In this document: positions 47,238 to 58,258 of the stretch, one piece after another
Numbering within the stretch: position 1 is the stretch's first letter
How the letters are laid out: each line of letters opens with the position of its first letter
NCBI RefSeq assembly: GCF_015354615.1
Contig: NZ_JACAVQ010000001.1
Location: 372,001-436,000 of the forward strand
Source of the DNA: Aliidiomarina indica
Lineage (GTDB): Bacteria; Pseudomonadota; Gammaproteobacteria; Enterobacterales; Alteromonadaceae
Reading direction: 5' to 3'
Length of the DNA stretch: 64,000 bases
Notes under the pieces: model-generated
What the model saw: only the letters and a program-made list of their open reading frames with translations
What the model was told of the DNA's origin: nothing
Databases searched by the model: none
Program-made: the position numbers and the translations under genes

Positions 47238-47507
47238 TTAAGCGTTTGCGTACAGGCCTAAGTTTGCCTTGGCGTAGGCTTCAAATTCCGTACATCCACC
47301 CACGTGCAGCTCATCGACAAAAATCTGCGGAACCGTCATGACTGGCTTACCGATGGTTTTTTCAAGATCCGCTTTGCTGATACCTTCTTGCATCATATCG
47401 ACATAGCGATACTCAAAATCATCGCGATCCTTTGAAAGTTTATCGGCAATTTGTTCTGCGCGTACGCAAAATGGGCAGCCCGGCCGGCCAAAAATTACAG
47501 TTAACAT
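47238..47507 (-). CDS. grxA: Glutaredoxin 1
   Basis: An 89-residue glutaredoxin with active site CPFC (GRPGCPFCVRAEQIADKL), TVPQIFVDELHVGG with cis-Pro, and a full-length match to E. coli GrxA. It reduces ribonucleotide reductase and other disulfides using glutathione. AGGAG lies upstream of the ATG. It is downstream of yfaE on the same strand, about 105 bases away, so it may share the nrd transcript or have its own promoter. Confidence 0.95.
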   Translation of the reverse strand: MLTVIFGRPGCPFCVRAEQIADKLSKDRDDFEYRYVDMMQEGISKADLEKTIGKPVMTVPQIFVDELHVGGCTEFEAYAKANLGLYANA

Positions 47508-47612
47508 CCGCTACTCCTAAAAACCTGTAAGCACACTTCAATGGCGCGAAGTATGCCAAAAGCACAGGGTAAAGTGAAATCGATTAAAGCGATACCCCTG
47601 TTCGGTTCCCTT

Positions 47613-47876
47613 TTATTTGTGTTCTAAATGAAGATCCGAGGTTGGCAGACATACGCATGGAAGGATATCGCCAGATCGGACATAGGCGAGTGGTTCCGTT
47701 GTGTACTCAATACTGCCCGAGATAAGTTTGGTACGACATGCGCCGCAAAACCCGTTACGACAATGGTAGCGTGCTTCAAGTCCCGAGGCTTCCATAACTT
47801 CAAGCAAAGAGGTCGGGGCATCCGCCTCGACCTCTATGTCTATCTCTTCATTAATTCGAATACGGAACCGAGTCAT
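47613..47876 (-). CDS. yfaE: 2Fe-2S ferredoxin that maintains NrdB
   Basis: An 87-residue plant-type ferredoxin. The cluster ligands are Cys39, Cys44 and Cys47 (CRNGFCGACR) plus Cys74 or Cys76 (LPCVC). YfaE of E. coli supplies electrons to rebuild the diferric-tyrosyl cofactor of NrdB. It begins five bases after the nrdB stop, the conserved arrangement. Confidence 0.95.
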   Translation of the reverse strand: MTRFRIRINEEIDIEVEADAPTSLLEVMEASGLEARYHCRNGFCGACRTKLISGSIEYTTEPLAYVRSGDILPCVCLPTSDLHLEHK

Positions 47877-47881
47877 GAGAA

Positions 47882-49012
47882 TTACAGATCGAAATCTCCG
47901 AAGTCGTCAACACTCACTTGACTGTCTATTTGGCCCACCAGATAGGAGCTGATTTCAGCTTCTTGAGGCGCCACTTGTACGTTGTCGGATACCAGATACT
48001 TATTCATCCATGGCAACGGATTATTCTTTTGGTCGTACTCTGGCTCAAAGCCAATGGCTTGCATGCGCAAGTTGGCGATATATTCCACATATTGACACAG
48101 GATTTGCTCGTTCAACCCGATCATAGAACCATGTTGAAATAGGTAGGTGGCCCAGGCTTTCTCTTGGGCAACGGCCTTGCGGAAAATCTCAAGCGCTTCT
48201 TCTCGACATTCCGCTGCAATTTCCTGCATTTCAGGATCATCTTCACCATGTTGCCACAAATTAATGATGTGCTGCGTTGAGGTTAGGTGAAGGTTTTCAT
48301 CGCGCGCAATCAAGCGGATAATCTTCGCATTCCCTTCCATCAGCTCGCGTTCGGCAAAAGCGAACGAACAGGCAAAGCTTACGTAAAAGCGAATAGCTTC
48401 AAGGGCATTGACCGAGTTAATGCACAAATAAAGCTTCTTCTTTAGATTCCGGATATTCACATGATAGGTTTCCCCATCCAATGTCACTTCACCTTCGCCG
48501 TACGTTTGCCAAAGCTGTGTATGGAAAATGAGGTCATCGTAGTATTTGGAGATATCAGTCGCGCGCTTTTGAATTTCCTCGTTACTCACGATGTCATCGA
48601 ACACTGCACTTGGGTCACTAAATAAGTTACGTAGAATATGCGTGTACGAGCGTGAATGAATTGTTTCAGAAAAAGCCCAGGTTTCGATCCAAGTTTCTAG
48701 CTCAGGTAAAGAAACAATCGGAAGAAGAGCAATATTTGGGCTGCGACCCTGCACAGAATCAAGCAATGTCTGATACTTCAAGTTCGAAATAAAGATATGC
48801 TTTTCGCTTTCCGACACTTTCTGAAAGTCGACACGATCACGACTTACATCAACTTCTTCCGGACGCCAGAAAAAGCTCAGTTGTTTTTCAATCAGTTTCT
48901 CGAAAATAGGGTGCCGCTGTTGGTCGTAGCGGGCCACGTTCACTGGGTTACCGAAAAACATCGGTTCCCCAAGTGGATTCACGTTGGTCTGATTAAATGT
49001 GGAATATCGCAT
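47882..49012 (-). CDS. nrdB: Class Ia ribonucleotide reductase beta subunit
   Basis: A 376-residue diiron protein that holds the tyrosyl radical for NrdA. The radical Tyr is 123 (RSYTHI), with iron ligands such as Asp85, Glu116 and His119 in register with E. coli (also 376 residues). The C-terminal tail [21 protein letters not shown]-type region docks to NrdA. ATG 49012 with GAGGT upstream is chosen; the open frame reaches 49063 but would overlap nrdA. It follows nrdA by seven bases. Confidence 0.97.
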   Translation of the reverse strand: MRYSTFNQTNVNPLGEPMFFGNPVNVARYDQQRHPIFEKLIEKQLSFFWRPEEVDVSRDRVDFQKVSESEKHIFISNLKYQTLLDSVQGRSPNIALLPIVSLPELETWIETWAFSETIHSRSYTHILRNLFSDPSAVFDDIVSNEEIQKRATDISKYYDDLIFHTQLWQTYGEGEVTLDGETYHVNIRNLKKKLYLCINSVNALEAIRFYVSFACSFAFAERELMEGNAKIIRLIARDENLHLTSTQHIINLWQHGEDDPEMQEIAAECREEALEIFRKAVAQEKAWATYLFQHGSMIGLNEQILCQYVEYIANLRMQAIGFEPEYDQKNNPLPWMNKYLVSDNVQVAPQEAEISSYLVGQIDSQVSVDDFGDFDL

Positions 49013-49019
49013 GATTACC

Positions 49020-51362
49020 TCAAATTTTGCATGCACCGCCAGCGCAATCATCATCTTCTTCAATGACTGCAGTGACCGCTTCGCCTTGCTTGGCGCTTTC
49101 TTCGAGTTTTTTCCGGATGCTAGAACTCATATCGATCTGGCTGTCAGATGCGCCGTCCCGAGTATTGTGATAGTACATGGTTTTTACGCCTAACTTATAG
49201 GCATACAGCAGATCTTGTAATAACTGCTTCATCGGCACCCGACCGCCTTCAAACTTGGACGGATCGTAGTTGGTGTTTGCAGAAATGGTTTGGTCGACGA
49301 ACTTCTGCATAATACCAACCAATTCCAAATAGCCTTTATTATTTGGAATACTCCACAGTAGCTCATACTGATCTTTTAAGCGCTCATATTCTGGAACAAC
49401 TTGCTTCATCACGCCGTCTTTGGAGGATTTAACGCTCACATGACCGCGAGGAGGTTCAATACCATTGGTCGCATTGGAAATTTGCGAGGAGGTTTCCGAC
49501 GGCATTAACGCAGATAACGTGGAGTTGCGTAAACCATGGGTTTTCACCGACTCACGCAAGGCTTCCCAATCGTAATGCAGTGGTTCCGAGCAAATTGCAT
49601 CCAGATCCTTTTTATAGGTATCGATGGGCATGATACCTTCGGAATAGGTGGTTTCGTTAAATTTGGCACATGCGCCTTTTTCTTTCGCGAGTTCATTTGA
49701 AGCTTTCATTAAATAATACTGCATGGCTTCGAAGGTACGATGCACCAGATTATTTGCACTGCCATCGCTGTAGCGCACGCCGTTTTTCGCTAAATAATAG
49801 GCGAAGTTAATCACGCCGATACCAAGCGTACGACGGGCCATGGACGCATTAAAGGCTGCAGGAACCGGATAATCTTGGTAATCCAACAGGCTATCGAGGG
49901 CGCGCACGGCTAAATCAGCGAGTTCTTCAAAGTCGTCTAGCGATTTGATGGCGCCAAGGTTGAATGCCGACAGCGTACAGAGGGCAATTTCCCCTTCTGC
50001 ATCGTTGATGTGCTGAAGTGGCTTCGTTGGTAATGCGATCTCCAAGCACAAGTTACTCTGCCGAACCGGTGCTAATTTCGGATTGAATGGGCTGTGATTG
50101 TTGGTGTGGTCGACGTTTTGTAAGTAAATCCGACCGGTGCTGGCCCGCTCTTGCATGAACAAACTAAAGAGCTCAATGGCTTTAATCCGTTTTTTGCGAA
50201 TACTGTCATCCGCCTCATACTGAACGTACAAGCGCTCAAATTCGTCTTGATCGGCAAAGAACGCATCGTATAACCCAGGAACGTCAGACGGACTAAACAG
50301 GGTGATATATTGATCTTTCACCAAACGTTGATACATCAGCTTGTTAAATTGCACGCCGTAATCAAGATGACGGACGCGGTTTTCTTCCACACCACGGTTA
50401 TTCTTCAACACCAACAATGATTCGACTTCCAAGTGCCAAAGCGGGTAGAAGAGGGTAGCGGCCCCACCTCGAACACCCCCTTGTGAACAGCTCTTTACCG
50501 CTGTTTGGAAGTATTTAAAGAATGGAATACATCCGGTGTGGAATGCTTCGCCGTTACGAATAGGGCTGCCTAACGCACGGATACGACCTGCATTAATACC
50601 GATACCGGCACGCTGGGATACGTACTTCACAATGGCACTGGCGGTGGCGTTAATGGAATCGAGGCTGTCGCCACACTCAATGAGTACGCATGAGCTGAAT
50701 TGCCGCGTAGGTGTGCGAACCCCAGACATAATGGGGGTTGGCAGTGATAATTTGAAAAGAGAGGTCGCATCGTAAAAACGACGGATATAATCCAAGCGCT
50801 TTTCTTTTGGATAGGTTGCAAACAAACAAGCAGCAACCAAAATATAGAGAAATTGCGCACTCTCATACACATCACCGGTAACCCGGTTTTGCACTAAATA
50901 TTTGCCTTCGAGCTGTTTCACCGCTGCATAAGAAAAGTTCAGGTCACGGCTGTGATCGAGGTAGCCGTTCATTTCCTCGAATTCTTCGCGACTGTAATCT
51001 TCGAGCAAATGCTTATCGTAACGATTCATGCCGACCAGTTTACTGACATGGTCGTACAAATGCGGCGGTTCAAATTCGCCGAAAGCCTTTTTGCGCAAAT
51101 GGAAAATAGCTAAGCGCGCCGCTAAGAACTGATAGTCAGGTACTTCATCACTGATAAGTTCAGCCGCTGCGCGGATAATGGTTTCATGAATGTCGGCAGT
51201 TTTGATGCCATCGTAGAATTGAATGCGTGATTTCAACTCAACCTGCGAGACAGAAACGTTACGCAGACCTTCGGAGGCCCAACTGATGACACGATGGATT
51301 TTATCTAAATCAAGCGCTTCAGTAGTACCATCGCGCTTTGTGACATTAATTGACTGGCTCAT
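49020..51362 (-). CDS. nrdA: Class Ia ribonucleotide reductase alpha subunit
   Basis: A 780-residue catalytic subunit making dNDPs. An N-terminal ATP-cone ([20 protein letters not shown]) gives overall activity control by ATP/dATP. Active-site Cys residues lie in [12 protein letters not shown] and [11 protein letters not shown], and the C-terminal redox pair is in [14 protein letters not shown] 51362 with GAGGG upstream is chosen. Two NrdR boxes lie 27-84 bases upstream, so it should be repressed when dATP is plentiful. Confidence 0.97.
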   Translation of the reverse strand: MSQSINVTKRDGTTEALDLDKIHRVISWASEGLRNVSVSQVELKSRIQFYDGIKTADIHETIIRAAAELISDEVPDYQFLAARLAIFHLRKKAFGEFEPPHLYDHVSKLVGMNRYDKHLLEDYSREEFEEMNGYLDHSRDLNFSYAAVKQLEGKYLVQNRVTGDVYESAQFLYILVAACLFATYPKEKRLDYIRRFYDATSLFKLSLPTPIMSGVRTPTRQFSSCVLIECGDSLDSINATASAIVKYVSQRAGIGINAGRIRALGSPIRNGEAFHTGCIPFFKYFQTAVKSCSQGGVRGGAATLFYPLWHLEVESLLVLKNNRGVEENRVRHLDYGVQFNKLMYQRLVKDQYITLFSPSDVPGLYDAFFADQDEFERLYVQYEADDSIRKKRIKAIELFSLFMQERASTGRIYLQNVDHTNNHSPFNPKLAPVRQSNLCLEIALPTKPLQHINDAEGEIALCTLSAFNLGAIKSLDDFEELADLAVRALDSLLDYQDYPVPAAFNASMARRTLGIGVINFAYYLAKNGVRYSDGSANNLVHRTFEAMQYYLMKASNELAKEKGACAKFNETTYSEGIMPIDTYKKDLDAICSEPLHYDWEALRESVKTHGLRNSTLSALMPSETSSQISNATNGIEPPRGHVSVKSSKDGVMKQVVPEYERLKDQYELLWSIPNNKGYLELVGIMQKFVDQTISANTNYDPSKFEGGRVPMKQLLQDLLYAYKLGVKTMYYHNTRDGASDSQIDMSSSIRKKLEESAKQGEAVTAVIEEDDDCAGGACKI

Positions 51363-51388
51363 ATAACCCTCGCAGGTGGTTTTTCTTA

Positions 51389-51404
51389 TCACTATATCTT
51401 GTGG
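51389..51404. promoter_or_regulatory. NrdR box, nrdA-proximal
   Basis: TCACTATATCTTGTGG resembles the NrdR consensus ACAC(T/A)ATATAT(A/T)GTGT, with several mismatches. It lies 27 bases upstream of the nrdA start. NrdR normally binds tandem boxes separated by whole helical turns, and the next box starts exactly 42 bases away. Confidence 0.75.
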
Positions 51405-51430
51405 TCATAGATCGTGCTTGATGGGTTTTC

Positions 51431-51446
51431 ACACAATATATAGTGT
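51431..51446. promoter_or_regulatory. NrdR box, nrdA-distal
   Basis: ACACAATATATAGTGT is a near-perfect 16-base NrdR box. With the proximal box (42 bases, four turns) it forms the expected tandem site, so the nrdAB-yfaE operon is very likely under NrdR control. The AT core could overlap the -10 of the nrdA promoter. Confidence 0.88.
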
Positions 51447-51714
51447 TGCGGTTTAAAACGTATGCTAGTCACGAGTGCGTCGTTGATCAAGACAAGAATT
51501 TGCATTTTTTCGCAGGGCCGAGGGTTGCAAATCATAAATTTCAACAATCTCAAGGCGTACAGGCAAATTTGTGATTTTAGAATTATTAGTTATTTACAAT
51601 CGCTAATACGATATTAAAAAGTATATGCGATTCGTGCTGTCGATGAAATCGCCAAGTTCGTGCTGTTTCTTGAATTTTTAGCTGTGACAACAACGAGCAC
51701 TTTCGCCCTGGTGG
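51447..51714. other. Non-coding region between nrdA and the HAD gene
   Basis: About 270 bases with no convincing gene. It is AT-rich around 51540-51625. It holds a 10-base direct repeat TTCGTGCTGT (51631-51640 and 51657-51666) and an inverted GCGATT/AATCGC pair (51627-51632, 51647-51652). No clear terminator follows the HAD gene here. Confidence 0.6.
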
Positions 51715-52383
51715 TTAATTTTTATACCACTGAAGGAGATCCTGAAAAGCGTCGATGTGATGGTCGGCGCCCCAGTCATGAACAACATCATGGTCACCAA
51801 GATACCCATAAGCAGCGAGTATGGTTTCCATCGATGCCCGTCGGCCTGCTTCGATGTCACGTTCGGCATCACCCACATAAAAACAATCCTGTGGCTTTAC
51901 CTGAAGTTGTTTAGCGGCAAGCAAGAGGGGGTCAGGGTGGGGTTTGTTTACGGCGAGCGTATCGCCACATACCAACACATCGATTTCCGCAAGGGGTGCG
52001 AACTCTTGCACCACGAGCTTGGTATAGAGAGTGGGTTTGTTGGTGACGATACCGAGTCGAATTCCTTTTTTCTTCAAGGCGGCCAGCGTGTCGGCAACGC
52101 CGGGAAATAAGACGGTGTGCACGCAGGTATGCGCTTCGTAAATGTCGAGAAATTCCTGCCGTAGCGCCTGTGTGTTAAAACGTTCAAAGGCATCGCCAAA
52201 ACCTAACCGCAACAGGCCATAGGAACCGTGAGATGCATGCGGGCGAATCTCATGTGCGGTTTTCTCGGGGAATTCATAACGCTTGAGCACTTCGTTTAAG
52301 GCAAAGCCAAGATCAGGGGCTGTATCTAAAAGCGTGCCGTCAAGATCAAAAAGGATTGCGGGTTTGGATTCGCGCGTGGTCAT
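51715..52383 (-). CDS. HAD phosphatase beside ubiG (Gph- or MupP-like)
   Basis: A 222-residue HAD-IA phosphatase. Motif I is FDLDGTLLDTAPD, motif II is in IVTNKP, the Lys is in VNKPHPDP, and motif IV is VGDAERDIEAGRRA. A small helical cap follows motif I. It is commonly called phosphoglycolate phosphatase (Gph). The homologue adjacent to ubiG in Pseudomonas, also close to gyrA, is MupP, which dephosphorylates N-acetylmuramate 6-phosphate in cell-wall recycling; the sequence alone does not decide. It starts 19 bases after the ubiG stop. Confidence 0.88.
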   Translation of the reverse strand: MTTRESKPAILFDLDGTLLDTAPDLGFALNEVLKRYEFPEKTAHEIRPHASHGSYGLLRLGFGDAFERFNTQALRQEFLDIYEAHTCVHTVLFPGVADTLAALKKKGIRLGIVTNKPTLYTKLVVQEFAPLAEIDVLVCGDTLAVNKPHPDPLLLAAKQLQVKPQDCFYVGDAERDIEAGRRASMETILAAYGYLGDHDVVHDWGADHHIDAFQDLLQWYKN

Positions 52384-52402
52384 AGTTTCCCTGATTCAAT
52401 GA

Positions 52403-53143
52403 TTAGGCGGACGGTTGTTCGGCAGCAGGCCGTTCACAAGCAACGATATAGTTCACATCTAAGTTGCGGTCACTCAAAAAGAACTGACTAAGCAGCGGAT
52501 TGTAATGAATTCCGGTGGCGGCAATCTCTTTAAGGCCCGCGTCTTCAGCAAAACGAATAAGCTCAGAAGGACGAATGAACTTCTCTGCATCGTGGGTGCC
52601 TTTGGGGACCCAACGTAAGACATATTCTGCGACAAAAACACCCAATAACTTGGCTTTTAGGGTGCGATTTAAGGTTGAAAAAACTAAGCGGCCACCCGGT
52701 TTTACCAGCGTTGCGCAAGCACGCACTACAGCGGCGGGGTCGGGCACATGCTCAAGCATTTCCATGCATGTGACCACATCGAATTGTCCGGCGTGCGCCA
52801 TCGCAAAGTCTTCCGCGGTAGTTTGTTGGTAATCGATGGTTAACTCAGAATCTAGCGCGTGCAAACGGGCAACCCCTAAAGCATCAGGGCTCATATCAAT
52901 ACCGGTGACCTGAGCGCCTGCCTTTGCCATTGCTTCCGTTAGCAGTCCGCCGCCACAACCTACATCAACGACTTTTCGGCCAGCAAGCCCAAGCCCATAC
53001 AAATCAATAAACTCCAACCGCAGCGGATTAATCTGATGTAATGGACGAAAATCGCCATCGGGATCCCACCAACGTGTGGCCATACTATTAAATTTTTCAA
53101 TTTCAGCGGGGTCGACGTTCGGGTTTGTGGCCTTCGCTTGCAT
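52403..53143 (-). CDS. ubiG: Ubiquinone biosynthesis O-methyltransferase
   Basis: A 246-residue SAM-dependent methyltransferase that carries out both O-methylations of ubiquinone synthesis. It has the UbiG start ([23 protein letters not shown]), SAM motif [20 protein letters not shown], and [37 protein letters not shown] stretch in the second half is the membrane-contacting insert. ATG 53143 is chosen because AGGA lies six bases upstream; an ATG at 53149 sits too close to it. Confidence 0.95.
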   Translation of the reverse strand: MQAKATNPNVDPAEIEKFNSMATRWWDPDGDFRPLHQINPLRLEFIDLYGLGLAGRKVVDVGCGGGLLTEAMAKAGAQVTGIDMSPDALGVARLHALDSELTIDYQQTTAEDFAMAHAGQFDVVTCMEMLEHVPDPAAVVRACATLVKPGGRLVFSTLNRTLKAKLLGVFVAEYVLRWVPKGTHDAEKFIRPSELIRFAEDAGLKEIAATGIHYNPLLSQFFLSDRNLDVNYIVACERPAAEQPSA

Positions 53144-53254
53144 GGTCATTCCTGAGCAGTAAAGATTTATGGGAACAAAGTGTACCCAAAGCGCATCGGC
53201 TCTACCAGTCTTTGTGTGTGCCTAGCTAAAGTTATCTGAAAGCATGCAAGGGAG

Positions 53255-53283
53255 TCGTCAAAAGCCGATCCCTGTGATATTCT
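53255..53283 (+). promoter_or_regulatory. Candidate gyrA promoter
   Basis: TCGTCA (53255-53260), a 17-base spacer and TATTCT (53278-53283), each four of six consensus matches, about 73 bases before gyrA. A weak promoter with a non-ideal -10 is common for gyrase genes, which respond to supercoiling. It lies in the 212-base divergent ubiG/gyrA region. Confidence 0.35.
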
Positions 53284-53355
53284 GCTTCGGTTAAAAAGAT
53301 AGGCGATTTACTCGAGAACTATAACGATACAAAGAGTACTGGTTAGGGAAAAAAT

Positions 53356-56016
53356 ATGAGCGATCTTGCCAAAGAAATCATGCCGATTAACATCGAGGAT
53401 GAACTGAAGAATTCGTATCTCGATTACGCAATGAGCGTTATTATCGGGCGCGCGTTACCGGACGTTAGGGATGGTTTAAAACCGGTGCACCGTCGCGTTT
53501 TGTTCGCGATGAATGTACTTGGAAATGATTTTAATAAACCTTACAAGAAGTCAGCCCGGGTTGTGGGTGATGTGATTGGTAAATACCATCCTCATGGTGA
53601 CTCTGCGGTTTACGATACCATCGTACGAATGGCGCAGCCGTTCTCACTTCGATACATGCTTGCCGACGGCCAAGGAAACTTCGGTTCCGTCGATGGCGAC
53701 TCTGCAGCGGCCATGCGTTATACCGAAGTGCGGATGTCAAAAATTGCCCATCAGTTACTTGCTGATCTAGACAAAGAAACCGTCGACTTCGTACCCAACT
53801 ACGATGGCACCGAGTTTATCCCTGAAGTGCTGCCCACGCGTATTCCTAACTTGTTAGCCAATGGCTCATCAGGTATCGCCGTTGGTATGGCAACGAATAT
53901 TCCGCCACATAACCTGACGGAAGTGATTAATGGCTGTTTGGCCATGGTCGACAATCCTGACATTCAGCTTGAAGAGCTGATGGAGCACATTCCAGGTCCA
54001 GATTTCCCAACTGCGGGTATCCTATCGGGTCGCCAGGGCATCATTGATGCGTATCGGACAGGCCGTGGAAAGATTTACATTCGTGCACGTGCCGATGTAA
54101 TCACTGACGAAAACAACGGTCGTGACACCATTGTCGTGCATGAGCTTCCCTATCAGGTGAATAAAGCCAAGCTCATTGAGAAAATTGCTGAGTTGGTAAA
54201 AGACAAGCGCATTGAAGGTATTAGTGCGCTGCGCGATGAGTCTGATAAAGACGGTATGCGCGTGGTGATTGAATTGAAGCGGGGCGAGTCGGGCGAAGTC
54301 ATGCTCAACCACCTCTATCAAAATACGCAGATGCAAGTCGCGTTTGGTTTCAACATGGTGGCGCTAGATAAGGGCCAGCCGAAGTTGTTTACCCTGCGTG
54401 AAATGATTGAAGCCTTCATTACACACCGCCGTGAAGTTGTTACGCGTCGTACCGTATTTGAATTGCGTAAAGCCCGAGAGCGTGCTCATACCCTGGAAGG
54501 GTTAGCTGTTGCTCTGGCGAATATTAATGAGATTATTGAGCTAATTAAGCGTTCACCGTCCCCAGCAGAAGCAAAAGCGCAACTGATTGAGCAGATGTGG
54601 AGCCTAGGTGATGTCGCGGTGATGTTGGAGCGTGCTGGTGTTGATGCCGCGCGTCCTGATTGGGTGGAAGAGGGCTTTGGTGTCATCGGTAGCGATTATC
54701 GACTCACTGAAGTACAAGCCCAAGCGATTCTAGATTTGCGTTTGCATAAGTTAACTGGGCTTGAGCACGAGAAAATCCTGACAGAATATAAAGGACTTCT
54801 CGATACTATTGCTGAGCTGATGCACATCTTGGCAAGTTCTGAGCGTTTGATGGAAGTGATTCGTGAAGAGCTAGTCGCAGCAAAGGCTGAGTTCGGTGAC
54901 GAACGTCGCACCGAAATTACTGCTGCCAGCCATGACATCAATATGGAAGACTTGATTGAACAAGAAGATGTTGTGGTGACCTTGTCACACCAAGGCTACG
55001 TAAAGTATCAATCGTTGAAAGAATACGAAGCGCAGAAACGGGGCGGTAAAGGCAAAGCAGCAACCAAAATGAAAGATGAAGATTTCATCGAACGTTTATT
55101 GGTGGCCAACACCCACGATATGATTCTTTGCTTCTCAAGTCGTGGCCGCGTGTATTGGATGAAAACTTACCAACTTCCGTATGCGAGCCGTGCTGCGCGC
55201 GGTAAGCCGATTGTGAACCTGTTACCGCTTGAAGATAACGAACGAATTACCGCTATTTTGCCGGTCTCTGACTTCTCAGAAGAGCGCTTTGTGTTTATGG
55301 CAACGCGTATGGGAACCGTGAAGAAAACACCATTGGTCGAATATTCACGTCCACGGACCAGCGGCATTATCGCGTTGAATCTAAATGATGGTGATGAGCT
55401 GATTGGCGTTGACCTCACTCAAGGTGATTCAGAGATTCTGCTCTTCTCGGATGCGGGTAAAGTGGTTCGCTTTAGCGAAAATCACGTACGCTCGATGGGG
55501 CGGACAGCTACGGGTGTTCGCGGCATGCGCATTCCTCCAGACCAACGTATTGTGTCTTTGATTGTGCCGCGCAGTGCTGAAAGCGCCATTCTTACGGTGA
55601 CTGAAAACGGGTTTGGTAAGCGCACACCGCTCGCCGATTATCCTGCCAAGTCTCGGGCAACCATGGGGGTTGTTTCCATTAAGGTGTCGGAACGTAATGG
55701 CGCTGTGGTGGGGGCCCTTGAAGTGGTTCCTGGTGAACACCTCATGCTAATCAGTAATCGTGGTACTTTGGTGCGTACTCGCGTTGATGAAGTATCAACG
55801 GTAGGGCGCAATACACAAGGTGTGACCCTAATTCGTACCGGTACTGATGAAGTGGTGGTAGGTATGGCACGTATCGCTGAAATGGAAGAAGAGCTTGAAG
55901 AAGGGTTGGTGGATGCCGACGCTGATGAAAGCACGGACACCGAAGCGAATACTGATGTAGACGCGCCAGACGTGGATGAAGATTCAGGTTCCGGAGCTAC
56001 GGGTGATGATCTTTAA
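53356..56016 (+). CDS. gyrA: DNA gyrase subunit A
   Basis: An 886-residue type II topoisomerase subunit. The catalytic Tyr is 122 (AMRYTE). The quinolone-resistance region keeps Ser83 and Asp87, in E. coli numbering, so no target-site resistance is seen there. The GyrA-box QKRGGKG lies at the start of the C-terminal beta-pinwheel (~560-570). The last ~45 residues form a very acidic Glu/Asp tail. A GGG/A-rich site precedes the ATG. The 3' end overlaps the serC start by 11 bases. Confidence 0.98.
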   Translation: MSDLAKEIMPINIEDELKNSYLDYAMSVIIGRALPDVRDGLKPVHRRVLFAMNVLGNDFNKPYKKSARVVGDVIGKYHPHGDSAVYDTIVRMAQPFSLRYMLADGQGNFGSVDGDSAAAMRYTEVRMSKIAHQLLADLDKETVDFVPNYDGTEFIPEVLPTRIPNLLANGSSGIAVGMATNIPPHNLTEVINGCLAMVDNPDIQLEELMEHIPGPDFPTAGILSGRQGIIDAYRTGRGKIYIRARADVITDENNGRDTIVVHELPYQVNKAKLIEKIAELVKDKRIEGISALRDESDKDGMRVVIELKRGESGEVMLNHLYQNTQMQVAFGFNMVALDKGQPKLFTLREMIEAFITHRREVVTRRTVFELRKARERAHTLEGLAVALANINEIIELIKRSPSPAEAKAQLIEQMWSLGDVAVMLERAGVDAARPDWVEEGFGVIGSDYRLTEVQAQAILDLRLHKLTGLEHEKILTEYKGLLDTIAELMHILASSERLMEVIREELVAAKAEFGDERRTEITAASHDINMEDLIEQEDVVVTLSHQGYVKYQSLKEYEAQKRGGKGKAATKMKDEDFIERLLVANTHDMILCFSSRGRVYWMKTYQLPYASRAARGKPIVNLLPLEDNERITAILPVSDFSEERFVFMATRMGTVKKTPLVEYSRPRTSGIIALNLNDGDELIGVDLTQGDSEILLFSDAGKVVRFSENHVRSMGRTATGVRGMRIPPDQRIVSLIVPRSAESAILTVTENGFGKRTPLADYPAKSRATMGVVSIKVSERNGAVVGALEVVPGEHLMLISNRGTLVRTRVDEVSTVGRNTQGVTLIRTGTDEVVVGMARIAEMEEELEEGLVDADADESTDTEANTDVDAPDVDEDSGSGATGDDL

Positions 56017-57088
56017 CTTCTCAGCGGGGCCGGCGATGTTGCCGGCCCCTGTTTTAGAAAAGGCACAACGCGAGCTTGTTAATTGGCAGGGGCTAGGAAT
56101 TTCCGTCATGGAGATCAGCCACCGGGATCCAGTTTACGTAAAAATGACTGAGGAAGCGGAGCAAGATCTTCGCGATCTCATGAGCATTCCAAATAACTAT
56201 TCTGTGTTATTTATGCATGGCGGAGGGCGCGGTCAATTCTCTGCTGTTCCTCTGAATATTGCTAGTTCGGATGCAACGGTCGATTACCTCAACTCCGGTA
56301 TTTGGTCTGGATATGCTATTCGAGAAGCCAAAAAATATGTGCGCGTCGTGAATGAAGTAGCACATGTGATCGACGGCCCGGACGGAAAAATAATTCCGCC
56401 GTTATCCGATTGGTCGTTATCTCCGAATGCCAGCTATTTACATTATTGTCCAAACGAAACGGTCGATGGTATGGCTCTGCATGAGGTTCCTGATGTAACG
56501 GTTCCCGTGGTTGCGGACATGTCCTCGTCGATACTCTCTGAGCCCCTTGATGTCAGTCGGTTTGGGATTATTTACGCAGGTGCCCAGAAAAACATAGGTC
56601 CTTCCGGTTTATCCGTCGTGATTATCCGCAACGATTTGCTTGAAGCCACTGCGCAGAATCAAGTATGCACGGTGATGAATTATAAAATTCAGGCGGCAGA
56701 GAAATCTATGTATAACACGCCAAATACCTTTGCTTGGTATCTGGCGGCGGAAGTATTTAAGTGGTTAAAAGCGGAAGGTGGCCTTCCCGCAATGGCGGAA
56801 TTAAATCAACGCAAATCAGAGTTAATTTATGAGTGCGTGGATAATTCGTCGTTCTATCACAATACCATCGCACCACAGAACCGATCGCGAATGAATATTC
56901 CGTTTCAATTGGTGAATCCAGCCCTCGACGAGGAGTTTCTGCGCCGGGCTGAGAAAGAAGGTTTGATGTCATTAAAAGGCCATCGTTTTGTCGGCGGTAT
57001 GCGAGCAAGTCTGTATAACGCGATGCCTTATGACGGTGCAAAGGCATTGGTCGATTTTATGACCCGTTTTGCAAAAGAATATCAGTAA
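56006..57088 (+). CDS. serC: Phosphoserine aminotransferase
   Basis: A 360-residue PLP enzyme for serine and pyridoxine synthesis. The start [19 protein letters not shown], the Gly-rich [10 protein letters not shown] and the PLP Lys in [12 protein letters not shown] are diagnostic. ATG 56006 lies inside the gyrA end (11-base overlap, shifted frame) with GGGTG upstream; the open frame further upstream is gyrA shadow. E. coli SerC has 362 residues. Confidence 0.97.
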   Translation: MIFNFSAGPAMLPAPVLEKAQRELVNWQGLGISVMEISHRDPVYVKMTEEAEQDLRDLMSIPNNYSVLFMHGGGRGQFSAVPLNIASSDATVDYLNSGIWSGYAIREAKKYVRVVNEVAHVIDGPDGKIIPPLSDWSLSPNASYLHYCPNETVDGMALHEVPDVTVPVVADMSSSILSEPLDVSRFGIIYAGAQKNIGPSGLSVVIIRNDLLEATAQNQVCTVMNYKIQAAEKSMYNTPNTFAWYLAAEVFKWLKAEGGLPAMAELNQRKSELIYECVDNSSFYHNTIAPQNRSRMNIPFQLVNPALDEEFLRRAEKEGLMSLKGHRFVGGMRASLYNAMPYDGAKALVDFMTRFAKEYQ

Positions 57089-57147
57089 CGTCCACAGTCG
57101 ATGGGCGATAATTTATAAAAACGTACAATGAGTAATTGAGGAATCCC

Positions 57148-58257
57148 ATGCAAGAGTTTGACGCAGCACGTTTAGCATTACCCGGTATTCGCGAGCTTCA
57201 GCCATATCAAGCAGGCAAGCCCATCGAGGAAGTTGAACGTGAGCTTGGTATCCGTAATATCGTAAAGCTTGCATCAAATGAAAACCCGCTGGGGGTTAGT
57301 CCGAAGGTTCGTGACGCTCTCGCTGCACGAATTAGTGAGCTAGCTCGTTACCCCGATGCAAATGGCTTTTATTTGAAACAAGCGATTGCTGATAAATTTG
57401 CCGTCTCAGCGAAACAAATTACGCTCGGGAACGGCTCCAATGATGTGCTCGAATTGTTAGCCCGCACCTATGTTACACCTGCCAATGAAGTCATTTTTTC
57501 GCAGCATGCATTTGTTGTATATCCGTTAGTGACGAAAGCGATTGGGGCGACACCCGTTGCCGTACCCGCGAAAGATTATGGCCACGACTTACCGGCGATG
57601 TTGGCCGCTATCACTGACAAAACGCGGATGGTGTTTATTGCGAACCCGAATAATCCAACGGGAACTTTTTTAACCAAAGAGGCATTGGAAGATTTTATTA
57701 AGCAGGTGCCAAAGCACGTGTTGGTTGTACTCGACGAGGCTTATTACGAGTATGTCCCTGAAGCTGAACGGGCACCAAGCTTTGAGTGGATCCAAGCATA
57801 TCCAAACCTCGTGGTCAGCCGCACCTTTTCAAAGGCTTATGGATTAGCTGGTTTGCGCGCGGGCTATATGGTGAGTCACCCGGCGGTTGCGGATTTAATG
57901 AACCGCATTCGTCAGCCTTTCAATATGAATGAGCTTGCTCTGACTGCGAGTATGGCCGCGCTTAAAGATGACGACTTTATCGAACGTTCGGTTGAAGTGA
58001 ACAGTGACGGCATGCAGCAACTGATTCGTTTCTGTGAACATCACGGTCTTGACTATATTCCGTCTTATGGAAACTTCTTAACCATTGAGACCGGCTCTGA
58101 ATCTGCGGAAATATTTACCAAGCTATTGCACAAAGGGGTGATTGTGCGCCCTGTAGCAGGCTATGAGCTGCCTAATCACTTGCGAGTGAGCATCGGCTTA
58201 CCGCAAGAGAATGACGCCTTCTGTAACGCGATGGCGGAAATTCTGAACGGGCAATAA
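57148..58257 (+). CDS. hisC: Histidinol-phosphate aminotransferase
   Basis: A 369-residue class I/II aminotransferase of histidine synthesis. It has NIVKLASNENPLGVSPKV near the N-terminus, NPNNPTGTFL, DEAYYEYV and the PLP Lys in SRTFSKAYGLAGLRAGY. ATG 57148 has TTGAGGA six bases upstream. Its place outside a his operon, between serC and aroA, is a known gammaproteobacterial variant. Such HisC2-type enzymes may also accept aromatic amino acid precursors, which would fit the neighbouring aroA; this is inference. Confidence 0.95.
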   Translation: MQEFDAARLALPGIRELQPYQAGKPIEEVERELGIRNIVKLASNENPLGVSPKVRDALAARISELARYPDANGFYLKQAIADKFAVSAKQITLGNGSNDVLELLARTYVTPANEVIFSQHAFVVYPLVTKAIGATPVAVPAKDYGHDLPAMLAAITDKTRMVFIANPNNPTGTFLTKEALEDFIKQVPKHVLVVLDEAYYEYVPEAERAPSFEWIQAYPNLVVSRTFSKAYGLAGLRAGYMVSHPAVADLMNRIRQPFNMNELALTASMAALKDDDFIERSVEVNSDGMQQLIRFCEHHGLDYIPSYGNFLTIETGSESAEIFTKLLHKGVIVRPVAGYELPNHLRVSIGLPQENDAFCNAMAEILNGQ

Positions 58258-58258
58258 T

